Shown: positions 8,627 through 16,958 of the stretch, in pieces | Layout of the letters: each line of letters starts with the position of its first letter | Numbering within the stretch: the first letter of the stretch is position 1 | Assembly: GCF_014647975.1 (NCBI RefSeq) | Contig: NZ_BMQF01000009.1 | Location: forward strand, 124,001 to 188,000 | Direction of reading: 5' to 3' | Origin: Streptomyces fumigatiscleroticus | Lineage (GTDB): Bacteria > Actinomycetota > Actinomycetes > Streptomycetales > Streptomycetaceae | Length of the DNA: 64,000 nucleotides | Program-made: the position numbers and the translations under genes | The notes under the pieces: generated by a model | The model's input: the letters and a program-made list of their open reading frames with translations, nothing else | Databases searched by the model: none | Told to the model about the DNA's origin: nothing

Positions 8627-8702
8627 TGTTCCCCCGTTGTTTCGTGTGGTCCGTACCGGATGTGATCGATCCGGGGACTCTACTGGTTCCCTGCCGCACC
8701 CC

Positions 8703-8726
8703 GCCGCCGGATTTCCGGCCGGCGGC
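8703..8726. terminator. hairpin after the DUF3237 gene
   Basis: An 8-bp perfect stem (8703-8710 with 8719-8726) with an 8-base loop sits immediately downstream of the minus-strand DUF3237 stop at 8730. Confidence 0.55.
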
Positions 8727-8729
8727 CGG

Positions 8730-9224
8730 TCACACGACGTGCGACACCCTGTAGGCGACGCCGCCCTCGACCAGGTATCCCGAACCCACGCAGACGATGT
8801 CGTTGAGCCACATGTAGCGACGGGCTCCCGTTTCGAAGAGCGGGTTCGTGCGGAAGTAGTAGCGCGCGGGGTCGACCTGGTGCCGGGTGGCGGGGTCGGC
8901 CATCTCGGCCCGCAGTTCGGGCGGGGTGACCCACCGGCCGCCGTAGGTCATGTACAGGAGAGCGCCGTCGTGTGTGCGCAGTGTCAGCCGGACGTCCAGT
9001 GCCATCGCTCCGTCCGGGCGGAACAGCGCCCAGTCGCCGCCTCCCGGCAGCACCTCGCCCCGTAACCTCGGCCCTTCGAAGGTGCCGCCGGCGTCCCCGA
9101 AGACGACCCTGCGCCCGAGTGGGCCGTCGCCGAGGTCCAGCCGTGGGTGGAGGCCGACGACCATGTCGAAGAGAGGGACCGTCCTGATCTCGGCGACGTC
9201 TTTTATCCGGGGATCCGCTGCCAT
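8730..9224 (-). CDS. DUF3237 family protein
   Basis: A 164-residue protein of the DUF3237 family (small beta-barrel proteins, function unestablished). Typical segments are DWALFRPDGAMALDVRLTLRT near residue 64, LLYMTYGG near residue 88 and YYFRTNPLFETGARRYMWLN near residues 124-143. It overlaps the upstream SnoaL-like gene by 22 bases, so both are on one transcript from the operator-controlled promoter at 9734-9762. Family members often accompany small oxidative or polyketide-cyclase-like enzymes. Confidence 0.8.
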   Translation of the reverse strand: MAADPRIKDVAEIRTVPLFDMVVGLHPRLDLGDGPLGRRVVFGDAGGTFEGPRLRGEVLPGGGDWALFRPDGAMALDVRLTLRTHDGALLYMTYGGRWVTPPELRAEMADPATRHQVDPARYYFRTNPLFETGARRYMWLNDIVCVGSGYLVEGGVAYRVSHVV

Positions 9225-9694
9225 GTGTCTTCTCCTTGGCCGGTGGGATGTGACGGTCCGAACAGGGCTCGTCTGACGGCGTCCGTGGACACGCCCGACT
9301 GTGCGCAGAGCTCGGACAGGTCGAAGAAGAACCGCTCGCCCGAGATCAGGCCCGCCTCGAAGGTGAACCGGATGAACACCGGCAGTTCGGCGCGCCTGCC
9401 GTTGGGGCGCACTCCGAACCGGTCGCCCGTCATGGTCATCCTCGCCGTGCCCCAGCAGACGAGTGTGTCGCGGTCGGCGGCGTGTCCCTCAAGGGTCACC
9501 GCGTAGTCGGGGAAGGAGGCGAAGAAGCGCAGCAGCGCCTTCTCGTTCGCGGCCGGGCCGCGGGCGGTCGTCCCCAGGGCGGGGGCCTCCAACGTCATCT
9601 TCGGATGGAAGAGTTCCATGGCCGTCGGCACGTCCTGCCGGCTCTTCGCGGCAGCCAGTGCCTGCGCCAGTTCGACCATTCGATGGCTGTCCAC
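9203..9694 (-). CDS. SnoaL-like / ester cyclase family protein (NTF2 fold)
   Basis: A 163-residue NTF2-fold protein of the SnoaL-like group, which contains small cyclases, isomerases and non-catalytic binding proteins. The usual features are an N-terminal helix, PKMTLEAPALGTTARGP near residues 31-47, and FIRFTFEAGLISGERFFFD near residues 109-127. The GTG at 9694 follows GGGAGGA. It is first in a two-gene operon with DUF3237 and is divergent from a TetR gene. The 26-bp palindrome between them implies repression by that TetR. Confidence 0.78.
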   Translation of the reverse strand: MDSHRMVELAQALAAAKSRQDVPTAMELFHPKMTLEAPALGTTARGPAANEKALLRFFASFPDYAVTLEGHAADRDTLVCWGTARMTMTGDRFGVRPNGRRAELPVFIRFTFEAGLISGERFFFDLSELCAQSGVSTDAVRRALFGPSHPTGQGEDTWQRIPG

Positions 9695-9731
9695 CGTGTG
9701 TGTCCTCCCGTCGTGCGTCCGTCGGGCAAAC

Positions 9732-9757
9732 TAAACGTACGACCGAACGTACGTTTA
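9732..9757. promoter_or_regulatory. TetR operator: 10-6-10 perfect inverted repeat
   Basis: TAAACGTACG (9732-9741), six bases, then CGTACGTTTA (9748-9757): a perfect 10-bp inverted repeat. It covers the -10 box and spacer of the SnoaL-like gene promoter (TTGATT, 17 bases, TACGTT on the minus strand, 9757-9762 and 9734-9739) and lies 26 bases before the TetR start. Confidence 0.8.
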
Positions 9758-9783
9758 ATCAAGCGCTCTGACAGGATGGGGAG

Positions 9784-10455
9784 ATGAGCGAAGGAGAACG
9801 GCGGATCGCGGGGTACGACGTGGTCGCCCGGGACGGGAACGGAGCGGTGACGTCGGACCGGCGGCTGCTCAGAGGCGCGCGGTCCCGGCAGACGGTGCTG
9901 CGCCATGCCGTGGACCTGGCGTCACTGGACGGGCTGGCCGGTCTCAGTCTCGGCCGGCTCGCCGGTGACCTGGGCATCAGCAAGAGCGGCGTGCAGACAC
10001 TCTTCGGGTCGAAGGAGAATCTCCAGACCGCCGCGGTCGCGTGCGCGCGCGAGGTCTTCGACGACGAGGTCGTACGCCCCGCGAGAAGCGCGCCCCGCGG
10101 CGCGGCGAGGCTTCGGGCGCTGACCGAGTCGTGGATCGAGTACGCCAGGGCACCGCTGTTCCCGGGAGGCTGTTTCTGGGCGGCGAACCTGGCCGACTTC
10201 GACAGCCGGCCCGGACCGGTCCGCGACGCGCTGTTCCGTTGCCAGCGGGACTGGCGGGCCCTCCTCGCCGCCGAACTGCGCCATGCCTCCGACTCCGGGG
10301 AGATCGCCGAACTCGACCCGGACCTCACGGCCTTCCAGCTCGACGCGGTCCTCATCGCGGCGAACACGGCGCTGCGGCTCGGCGACGAAGAGGGCGAGGA
10401 GGTGGTGGGCAGGGTGCGCCGGGTGAGGGAGGCCTTCCTGGCCCCGCCACGCTGA
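9784..10455 (+). CDS. TetR family transcriptional regulator
   Basis: A 223-residue TetR-type repressor with the helix-turn-helix at about residues 50-80 (LSLGRLAGDLGISKSGVQTLF). The ligand domain contains APLFPGGCFWAANLADFDSRPGPVR near residues 125-149, typical of the TetR group whose C-domain carries a G-C-F motif. It is divergent from the SnoaL-like/DUF3237 pair and the strong palindrome lies between them. Regulation of both directions, including itself, is the simple inference. The ~30 residues before the HTH domain are longer than usual, so a later start is possible. Confidence 0.85.
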   Translation: MSEGERRIAGYDVVARDGNGAVTSDRRLLRGARSRQTVLRHAVDLASLDGLAGLSLGRLAGDLGISKSGVQTLFGSKENLQTAAVACAREVFDDEVVRPARSAPRGAARLRALTESWIEYARAPLFPGGCFWAANLADFDSRPGPVRDALFRCQRDWRALLAAELRHASDSGEIAELDPDLTAFQLDAVLIAANTALRLGDEEGEEVVGRVRRVREAFLAPPR

Positions 10456-10577
10456 TCCGGCACCGAGGCCGGCGGCGCACGCCACGTCTGGCGCGCACGC
10501 CCTGAACCGGCCGTCGGCCGGGCCGCGCGGCGGATGACGGGGCCCTCGGCGACGGCCGGCACCCTCCCTCCGGCCCA

Positions 10578-10609
10578 GGCCTCGCGGGCCGCCCGCTGCC
10601 CGCGAGGCC
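10578..10609. terminator. hairpin after the TetR gene
   Basis: A perfect 12-bp stem (10578-10589 with 10598-10609) with an 8-base loop lies about 120 bases after the TetR stop. Further downstream (10649-10672) the hexamer CTCCGG is repeated four times in tandem. Confidence 0.6.
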
Positions 10610-10748
10610 CGGCGGTTCGTCCGGCTCGGGTCCGGGCTCCGACTTCGACTCCGGCTCCGGCTCCGGCTCCGGCGACAGCGTCTCGGTCGACGACGACGCC
10701 GACAGGGGCGGCAGCCAACTTCGCCGACCCCTTCCGGAGGTCTCGATC

Positions 10749-11600
10749 GTGAACGTGAACGTCGGTATCGGTCTGTCCATCGGCGACCCCGCCACCCTGC
10801 ACCACTGGGCCCGGCGCGCCGACGCCGGGCCCCTCAGCACGCTCGGCCTGCTCGACCGGCTCGTCCACCACGACCCCGAACCCCTGGTCGCCCTCACCGT
10901 CCTCGCGGGCGCCACGTCCCGGATCCGCGTCCAGACCGAGGTGCTGCTCGCCCCGCTGCGCGACACCGCCCTGCTCGCCAAAGGGGCCGCCACCCTGGAC
11001 CGGATGACCGGTGGCCGCCTGGTCCTCGGTCTGGGCATCGGCGGCCGGGACGACGACCACCGGGTCGCGGGCGTCGACATACGCGCCCGGGGCCGGCGCC
11101 TGGACGAGCAGATGGCGGTGGCGCGCCGCCTGTGGTCCGGCGAACCGTACGGTGGCGGCGTCGGCCCCATCGGCCCCGCGCCCGCCCGCCCCGGCGGCCC
11201 CGAGGTGCTCTTCGGCGGCTTCCGGCCCGCCGCGCTCGAACGCGTCGCACGCTGGGGCGACGGCTTCCTGGCCGCCGCGGCGCCCTCCTGGGCGGGCGGC
11301 CTGTTCGACACCGTGCGCGGCTTCTGGAAGGAGTACGGACGCGACGGCGAACTCCGCATCGTCGCGCAGGTCAACGTCGCACACGGTCCGCAGGACGTCG
11401 TCGACGACGCCCGGGAGCAGATGGGCGCGTACTACGCCTTCACCGGCGTGGCCGACCGTATGGTCGCCGGCCTGCTCACCACACCCACCGCGATCCGTGA
11501 CGCGATCACCGCCTTCGCCGGTCTCGGCGCCGACGAGGTCGTGCTCTACTGCCACGGCCACGACCACCATCAGGTGGACCGCCTGGCCGGCCTCCTCTGA
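10749..11600 (+). CDS. LLM-class flavin-dependent oxidoreductase
   Basis: A 283-residue luciferase-like (LLM) oxidoreductase, a TIM-barrel enzyme using FMNH2 or F420H2. Visible features are the N-terminal strand VGIGLSIGD, RVQTEVLLAPLRDTALLAKGAATLDRMTGGRL near residues 60-91, the Gly-rich LGLGIGGRDDD, and FGGFRPAALERVARWGDGFL near residues 155-174. It is somewhat shorter than typical members (~300). The GTG at 10749 has a GGAGGT site. The substrate is unknown. Confidence 0.83.
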   Translation: MNVNVGIGLSIGDPATLHHWARRADAGPLSTLGLLDRLVHHDPEPLVALTVLAGATSRIRVQTEVLLAPLRDTALLAKGAATLDRMTGGRLVLGLGIGGRDDDHRVAGVDIRARGRRLDEQMAVARRLWSGEPYGGGVGPIGPAPARPGGPEVLFGGFRPAALERVARWGDGFLAAAAPSWAGGLFDTVRGFWKEYGRDGELRIVAQVNVAHGPQDVVDDAREQMGAYYAFTGVADRMVAGLLTTPTAIRDAITAFAGLGADEVVLYCHGHDHHQVDRLAGLL

Positions 11601-11631
11601 CGGCGGGGCAGCGACGGCGGGAGACCTCCCC

Positions 11632-12381
11632 TCACGAGGACCGGTGCAGCCAGTCCTCGAAGCGGGTCGTCGCCAGGTGGGCGCGGCCTTCGTCGGGGAC
11701 GAGGCTGCGCTCCGCCAGTTCGTAGCCGAAGTAGCGGGCGTGCGGGTCGGAGACGACCGTGCGCGGATCGTCCCACGCGCGCAGCGCCTCGGCGACGAGC
11801 TCGTCGAAGCGGAACAGCCGGGGCCCGGCCACCTCGGTGATGCCCTTCAGCGGGGCCCGCACGGCGGTCCGGGACACCGCCTCGGCGACGTCGTCGGCCG
11901 CCATGGGCTGGAACAGCACGGGCGGCACGCGGACGGTGCCGCCGTCGGTGGCGGCGTCGGCGATGCCCTTGACGAACTCGAAGAACTGCGTCACCCGGAC
12001 GATCGAGTAGGGGATCGGCCCCTGTTCGACCAGCCGCTCCTGGGCCGCCTTCGCCCGGAAGTAGCCGGTACCGGACAGCTCGTCCATGCCGACGATCGAC
12101 AGCGCCACATGGTGCGCCACGCCCGCCGCTCCCTCGGCGGCCAGCAGGTTACGGGTGGAGGTGGTGAAGAAGTCCAGTGCCGCCGACTCCTCGAAGGAGG
12201 GGGAATTGGACACGTCCACCACCACCTGGGCTCCGGCCAGCACGGCGGCGAGACCCTCGCCGGTGAGGGTGTTGACGCCCGTGCTGGGCGCGGCGGGCAC
12301 CGCCTCGTGTCCACGGCCGTCGAGCTTGCCGGCCACCTTGCCGCCGATGAGGCCGGTGCCTCCGATGACCACGATCTTCAC
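11632..12381 (-). CDS. NAD(P)H-binding atypical SDR protein
   Basis: A 249-residue Rossmann-fold protein of the NAD(P)H-binding (NmrA-like, atypical SDR) group. The nucleotide motif VIGGTGLIGGKVAGKL is at the N-terminus and an AQVVVDVSNSPS segment lies near residue 50. Members act as reductases or redox sensors and lack a classical Tyr-x3-Lys pair. The GTG at 12381 has a GGGAG site. It lies 35 bases after a cupin gene on the same strand, so a two-gene operon is likely. Confidence 0.82.
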   Translation of the reverse strand: MKIVVIGGTGLIGGKVAGKLDGRGHEAVPAAPSTGVNTLTGEGLAAVLAGAQVVVDVSNSPSFEESAALDFFTTSTRNLLAAEGAAGVAHHVALSIVGMDELSGTGYFRAKAAQERLVEQGPIPYSIVRVTQFFEFVKGIADAATDGGTVRVPPVLFQPMAADDVAEAVSRTAVRAPLKGITEVAGPRLFRFDELVAEALRAWDDPRTVVSDPHARYFGYELAERSLVPDEGRAHLATTRFEDWLHRSS

Positions 12382-12416
12382 GTCGGGTACTCCCTCTTGT
12401 CCGGGGCGAGGCGTCG

Positions 12417-12839
12417 TCAGGACGGCCGGGGTGCGCGCAGGTGCGCACGCTGCTTCAGTTCGTCGTCGTCGACCAGGACGAGCATGGGCTGTCCCGGCAC
12501 ACAGAGCATGGTGACGAGAAAGCGCACGCGTGTGTCGGCGCGGTGGTTGCCGTCCTGGTAGTGGATGACGTCCCCGCCGGGCTCCCAGAAGGTCTCCCCG
12601 GCGCGGACGACGCGTTCCGGCTCGCCTTCCAGCTCGAAGCGCATCTCGCCTTCCAGGACATAGCCGAAGGCCGGTCCGGGATGCCGGTGCGGCGGGGTGC
12701 CCGGATCGCCGGGCGGGAACTCGACCCGCACGGTCATCACCTGCGCGCCCTGCGGAATGGCGGGCGGCGCGACCTCCTGGAGCACGGTGAGCGCGGTCTT
12801 CCACGCCTCTGAGCGGGGCTGTTCGTGGGGGTCGGGCAT
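12417..12839 (-). CDS. cupin domain protein
   Basis: A 140-residue single-domain cupin (small beta-barrel). The metal-binding motif 1 is seen as PHRHPGPAFGYVLEGEMRFELE near residues 49-70, with two His and the Glu in the usual spacing, followed by motif 2, GETFWEPGGDVIH near residues 80-92. Such proteins are dioxygenases, isomerases or sensors. The ATG at 12839 has a perfect AGGAGG site. It is upstream gene of the NAD(P)H-binding protein, pointing to a shared small-molecule pathway. Confidence 0.83.
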   Translation of the reverse strand: MPDPHEQPRSEAWKTALTVLQEVAPPAIPQGAQVMTVRVEFPPGDPGTPPHRHPGPAFGYVLEGEMRFELEGEPERVVRAGETFWEPGGDVIHYQDGNHRADTRVRFLVTMLCVPGQPMLVLVDDDELKQRAHLRAPRPS

Positions 12840-13106
12840 GGGGGCCTCCTCGAAAGGAGTCCCATTGTTCAGAGCACCGGCATGCCGGGTGAGCGTCGAT
12901 CCGGACATATCCCCGGCCCGGCGCCGATCCGGGCTGCTGTTTCCGGACAGGAATCGCATCCTCCGCATTTTCGGCCACCAATGAATTTCGGCCAGCTCGG
13001 TGTTCTGTGGCCAGGGTGCGCCAGTTCGCCTGAAGTTACGCGATGGAGTTCCCTGATAGCATGCTGTGAATTTTCAAAATGCTTGAGCAGTGAAAGAAGG
13101 TGGGCG

Positions 13107-14117
13107 ATGTACGTCGTGGTGCTCGGAGGAGGGGAAAACGATGAACGAGCCGTATCCGCGGCGACGGCCTGCGCGGCGGAAACGGCACTGCGGGAATCCG
13201 GCCATGTGGTCACCACTCTTGATCCGGCCCGATGGCCAGAATCGGCGCGCTTCGTGAGCACCGTGCCCGAATCGGAGCCGGACGCCGGGGAAACGCGCAG
13301 GCTCACCGACCGGCTTGAATCGAACCTGCGATCCGGCCTGTTCTGGGCGGAAATAGAAAAGGCGGACGTCGTCTTCTTGGCGCTCGTCGGCGGAGCCGGT
13401 GAGAACGGCACGCTCAAAGCCATGCTGGAGCGACGCGGTCTACGCAGTACCGGGGCGACGTCCGCGGCCATGCGCCTGGCGTGGAACAAGAAGCGCGCGC
13501 TGGAGCACATCGAGGCCGCGGGCGTCGGTGTCGCGCGTTCGGTGCTGGTCAGTGACGCCTATCCGTCCCCGGAGGACGTCGCGGACGCGCTCGTCGCCGA
13601 GCTGGGCGGCGAGGTCGTCGTCAAGCCCGTGGAGGGGGGTTCCAGTCTCGGCGTGACCGCTTGCTCGAACCTGGACGAGCTGTGCGCCGCCCTCAAACTC
13701 GCGGAGGGCGCCGTCCTGGTCGAGGAGCGGCTGACCGGTCCGGAATTCACTGTCGGGATTCTGGGCGACGAAGCCCTTCCCCCTGTTCTCATCGAACCGC
13801 CCAACGGCTGGTTCGGATACGCCGAGAAATACCAGCCCGGGGTCAGCCGTGAGCTGTGCCCGGCACCCGTCGACCGGTCGCTCGATGCGAGGCTGCGCCG
13901 GGAGGCCGTCCGCGCCGCCAGATCCCTGGGTTTCGACGCGTCCTCTTATGCGCGCGTCGATTTCATGATGGACGGCGACGGCGAGCTGCGCTGTCTCGAG
14001 GTCAACGCGCTTCCGGGCCTGACGGAGAGCAGTCTGCTGCCCTTGGCGGCAATGGTTCACGGCTGGACCTTTCCGCAGTTGTGCGAACGCATCATCGCAC
14101 TGTCGGCGAGGCAGTGA
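13107..14117 (+). CDS. D-alanine--D-alanine ligase family ATP-grasp protein
   Basis: A 336-residue ATP-grasp ligase. It matches Ddl along its length: GGG...ERAVS near residues 7-17 (with the catalytic Glu), a VGGAGENGTLKAMLERRG stretch near residues 91-108, the P-loop VKPVEGGSSLGV near residues 172-183, YAEKYQPG near residues 238-245, and the C-terminal EVNALPGLTESSLLP near residues 299-313 with Mg2+ ligands. It would join two D-amino acids, or a related pair, with ATP. The upstream 200 bases and the first ~100 codons are poorer in GC than the surroundings. It is isolated from ftsZ/mur genes, so it is a paralogue rather than the housekeeping enzyme. An AGAAGG site precedes the ATG. Confidence 0.82.
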   Translation: MYVVVLGGGENDERAVSAATACAAETALRESGHVVTTLDPARWPESARFVSTVPESEPDAGETRRLTDRLESNLRSGLFWAEIEKADVVFLALVGGAGENGTLKAMLERRGLRSTGATSAAMRLAWNKKRALEHIEAAGVGVARSVLVSDAYPSPEDVADALVAELGGEVVVKPVEGGSSLGVTACSNLDELCAALKLAEGAVLVEERLTGPEFTVGILGDEALPPVLIEPPNGWFGYAEKYQPGVSRELCPAPVDRSLDARLRREAVRAARSLGFDASSYARVDFMMDGDGELRCLEVNALPGLTESSLLPLAAMVHGWTFPQLCERIIALSARQ

Positions 14118-14120
14118 CTT

Positions 14121-14146
14121 CCCGGACGGCGCGGGAACCGTCCGGG
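14121..14146 (+). terminator. hairpin after the Ddl-like gene
   Basis: A perfect 9-bp stem (14121-14129 with 14138-14146) and 8-base loop begins three bases after the stop codon. Confidence 0.6.
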
Positions 14147-14219
14147 CCCCTGGGGTTGCGCGGGCGTCGGCAGAACAAAACTGTTGAGAGCGGGCCGGGC
14201 GGTCGGTCATGATCCTCGC

Positions 14220-15533
14220 ATGTTCTCGCGACGCGACCGCCGTCCCACGTCCCCCGAACTCCTCCAGGCCTGGGAGCGCCTGGACACGGGGGACGTGCCG
14301 GGCGCCCTGCGCCTGCTGCGGCCCCTCGCCGAAGCCCAGCCGCTCGCGGAGATCGCCCTGGTGGTCGGCCGCGCGGCCCGGACGGCCGGCTTCGACGACC
14401 TGCACCGGGCCGCCGCCGCGCTGGCCGCACGCCCCGAAGAGCCGCAGAAGCTGTACGACTTCGGATACGCGTGCATCGAGCGCGGAGTGCCGAACCTCGC
14501 GGTCCCCGCACTGCGCGAGGCGCATCGCCGCGTGCCCGGCTCGGCCGCGGCGATGCGGGAGCTGGTCTCCGCCTACGAGCGCGAGAACCGGCACCGCGAG
14601 GCCGCCGACGTACTGCTGGCCCGGGAGGAGGACCTCGCCGACTGGCCCGACCGCTACCTTCTGGTCCACAACGCCCTCCTGGCCGGCGACCTGCCTCTGG
14701 CCCGCCGCGAGCACGCGTCGCTCCCGGATCCGGACGACCCGCGGTGGCTGCCCGCGCACGACCGTCTGCGGCGCATGCTGCGGCGGGCGGACAGCGCCGC
14801 GTCGGCCGGCCCCCTGGACCGCACCGATCTGCGGGGATGGCAGTTCGTCATGGGCGGCACCCTGCTGGGCACGCTCTCGCCGTTCGGCTTCGACGAGGGG
14901 ATGACCGGCCGCTACGCGTGGCTCCAGGACTCCCACGAGCAGTGCCTGCGCGGCCTGCTGCGGCTGAAGGCCGTCCTCGGCGCCGCCGGGGTACGGCCCC
15001 GGTCGGTGTCCCTGCTGCCCGACCGCTCCAGCCGCATCCTGGGACTGGCGGCCGCGGAAGTGCTGGGGCTGCCCGCCCGGCCGTTCGAGCCCGGCCGTGA
15101 GGACACCGTCGTCGTCGCCTACGACCTGAACGAGGCCGCCGCCGAGGAGGAGGGCGCCGGCATCCTGGGACACCTGGTGCAGCGGCTCCCCGGGCAGGTG
15201 CTGCACGAGCACGCCGGCAACTGGACCGACCCGCCGGTCGTCGCCGCCGACAGCGTCACGCTGCTGCACCAGTCGGTGACGGCCCCCTGGGAGGGACAGC
15301 TGAGACAGGGGGACGGCGGGGGCGTGGAGCGGGGACCGGCCGACGAGCGGCCCGTCGAGGAGATCGCCGCGCAGATCACGGCGGGCGGTCCTGTCCCGGC
15401 CGACGACGAGCACCCCGCGGACTCCGTCGAGCGGCTCACGGACTTCGTCACCGCCGTCCGCGGCAGCTGGCTCGACGGCGACCGGCCCGCGCTGCACACG
15501 TCCGGACCCGTGCCGAGCTCCCGGTTCGCCTGA
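14220..15533 (+). CDS. helical-repeat (TPR-like) protein, function unknown
   Basis: About 437 residues, family not recognised. Residues 1-200 are rich in paired amphipathic helices with TPR-like spacing (for example AMRELVSAYERENRHREA near residues 105-122). A second domain from about residue 205 begins with RGWQFVMGGTLLGTLSPFGF. Its C-terminal third contains VSLLPDRSSRILGLAAAEVLGLPARPF and a Gly/Glu-rich stretch. No signal peptide or membrane segment is present. It follows the Ddl-like gene after a terminator and is probably transcribed alone. Confidence 0.7.
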   Translation: MFSRRDRRPTSPELLQAWERLDTGDVPGALRLLRPLAEAQPLAEIALVVGRAARTAGFDDLHRAAAALAARPEEPQKLYDFGYACIERGVPNLAVPALREAHRRVPGSAAAMRELVSAYERENRHREAADVLLAREEDLADWPDRYLLVHNALLAGDLPLARREHASLPDPDDPRWLPAHDRLRRMLRRADSAASAGPLDRTDLRGWQFVMGGTLLGTLSPFGFDEGMTGRYAWLQDSHEQCLRGLLRLKAVLGAAGVRPRSVSLLPDRSSRILGLAAAEVLGLPARPFEPGREDTVVVAYDLNEAAAEEEGAGILGHLVQRLPGQVLHEHAGNWTDPPVVAADSVTLLHQSVTAPWEGQLRQGDGGGVERGPADERPVEEIAAQITAGGPVPADDEHPADSVERLTDFVTAVRGSWLDGDRPALHTSGPVPSSRFA

Positions 15534-15582
15534 CGCCCCGGCCCCTGGTCACCGACGCCGGAACCGAAGTCCGTGGGCTGCC

Positions 15583-16053
15583 ATGATCGGTGTCATGGAC
15601 GTAGAGACAACACCGGCCGGGACGGCAGACCTCCACCTGGTTCTCGCCGAGCACTCCCGCTACTGGGGCGAGCGGGATCTCCGGTCGCTGCATCTGTTCG
15701 CCCTGGTGCACGAGTTCGGGTCGACCTGCCTGGTGGCCCGGGCCGACGACGGCATCCGCGGATACCTCCTCGGCTTCGTCACGCCCACCGGCACGGGCTA
15801 TGTGCACCTGATCGCCACACGGGAGGACGCCCGGGGCGCGGGACTCGGGCGCCGTCTCCACGCGGCGTTCGAACAGGCCGCGCGTGACCAGGGGGCACGG
15901 CGGCTGAAGGCGATCACGTCGGTCGGGAACGCCGGCTCGATCGCCTTCCACCGCAGCCTCGGATTCACCGCACGGATCGTCGACGACTACAACGGACCCG
16001 GCCGGCCCATGGTCGTCTTCGAACGGCCGCTGACCGGACGGGTGTGTCAGTAG
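15583..16053 (+). CDS. GNAT family N-acetyltransferase
   Basis: A 156-residue acetyl-CoA-dependent N-acetyltransferase. The core includes VHLIATREDARGAGLGRRLHAAF near residues 74-96, where the R-x-x-G-x-G/A pyrophosphate loop is clear, then NAGSIAFHRSLGF near residues 115-127. The acceptor substrate is unknown. An ATG at 15595 is an alternative start. Its 3' end abuts the GH43 remnant on the other strand. Confidence 0.85.
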   Translation: MIGVMDVETTPAGTADLHLVLAEHSRYWGERDLRSLHLFALVHEFGSTCLVARADDGIRGYLLGFVTPTGTGYVHLIATREDARGAGLGRRLHAAFEQAARDQGARRLKAITSVGNAGSIAFHRSLGFTARIVDDYNGPGRPMVVFERPLTGRVCQ

Positions 16054-16060
16054 CCGACGG

Positions 16061-16327
16061 CCATGCGGCGACGAGATGGCCGTACTCGGCGGCGGTGATG
16101 CCGGCGATGGTGCAGTGCTTGGCGTTGACCGGGTGGGTGTGGTTCCGCTGGTCCACGGCCGTCCAGGTGCCCGCGGCGAGGTCGGTGGGGTCCCACACGT
16201 GGATGTACTGGCTGTTGTAGCTCCAGTCGGTGCCCTTGAGGTCGGTCGCCAGGACCACGAAGCCGCCGTCGCGCTTGCGCATGATGAAGGGATCCAGCGC
16301 AGCGAGTCCGTGCGTACTCCCCGGCAC
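16061..16327 (-). pseudogene. remnant of a GH43-type glycosidase (internal deletion)
   Basis: On the minus strand about 89 codons resemble the two ends of a glycoside hydrolase family 43 (arabinanase-like) protein joined together. DPFIMRKRDGGFVVLATDL and YIHVWDPTDL are typical of the first propeller blade, with the catalytic-type Asp. These run directly into THPVNAKHCTIAGITAAEY and LVAAW, typical of the extreme C-terminus. A normal protein has a few hundred residues between them. The fragment then reads on into unrelated sequence. It cannot be a functional enzyme. Confidence 0.6.
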
Positions 16328-16347
16328 TCCGGTGGAGTGCCGGGGAG
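16317..16347. terminator. 14-bp perfect hairpin
   Basis: A perfect 14-bp stem (16317-16330 with 16334-16347) and a three-base loop lie just after the minus-strand DUF4396 stop at 16371. It is a strong terminator candidate for the copper-type locus. Confidence 0.7.
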
Positions 16348-16370
16348 GGGCCGGCGGTCCGGTCTCCGGC

Positions 16371-16895
16371 TCAGTGGTGGTGGGCGTGGGCGACCGCGTG
16401 CCCCTTGCCGCGGCCGATCATCCACTTGTTGACCGGCGTAGTGATCAGGAAGGCGACGGCGAAGCCGCCCAGGAGCGAGGACCAGAACAGTCCGTCGGAC
16501 AGGTGGGCGTCCATCGCTCCGGGAATCAGGGCGATGATGCCGTTGTCGACGAGCTCCATCACGGCGATGGAGACGGTGTCGGCGGCGAGCGCGACCTTGA
16601 GGGCGGTGGCGAAGTCCAGGCCGGCACGCCGGAGTGCGAAGAGCGTGAACGAGTAGCCGAACACGAACGACAGGACGATCGCCAGGACCATGGTGGGCAC
16701 GTTGCCCCACAGCAGGGCGGTGCCGATGACCATGCCGAGGATCTCGCCGACGGCGCAGCCGGTCAGGCAGTGCAGGGTCGCCTTCGCCGCCGTGGACCAC
16801 GAGGCGCCGTGAGCGTGGACGCCGTGGTGTCCGGTGTGGTCGCGGGTGACGGTGCGGCCGGATGCGGTGCCGGTGCGATGTGTGCTGTGGTTCAT
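16371..16895 (-). CDS. DUF4396 family membrane protein
   Basis: A 174-residue membrane protein of the DUF4396 family, found beside copper and heavy-metal genes in actinobacteria. A His-rich N-terminus (MNHSTHRTG, then HTGHHGVHAHG near residues 20-30) precedes four hydrophobic helices with the conserved LHCLTGCAVGEILGMVIG near residues 42-59 and a MELVDNG motif. The C-terminus ends in a His cluster. Both His-rich ends suggest metal binding. The ATG at 16895 has a GGGAGG site. A CsoR-like palindrome lies 64 bases upstream. Confidence 0.82.
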   Translation of the reverse strand: MNHSTHRTGTASGRTVTRDHTGHHGVHAHGASWSTAAKATLHCLTGCAVGEILGMVIGTALLWGNVPTMVLAIVLSFVFGYSFTLFALRRAGLDFATALKVALAADTVSIAVMELVDNGIIALIPGAMDAHLSDGLFWSSLLGGFAVAFLITTPVNKWMIGRGKGHAVAHAHHH

Positions 16896-16958
16896 GAGCG
16901 TCCTCCCCATTCCGGTGCGGTGCGACCCGTTGCGGGGCCCTCGCCGTGGCTCAACCAT

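Noticed and set aside
9757..9773. AGCGCTCTGA near the TetR gene as a further cluster operator
   Set aside because: Only the right half matches the TCAGA-N4-TCTGA palindrome, the left half is changed and the spacing to a -10 does not fit.
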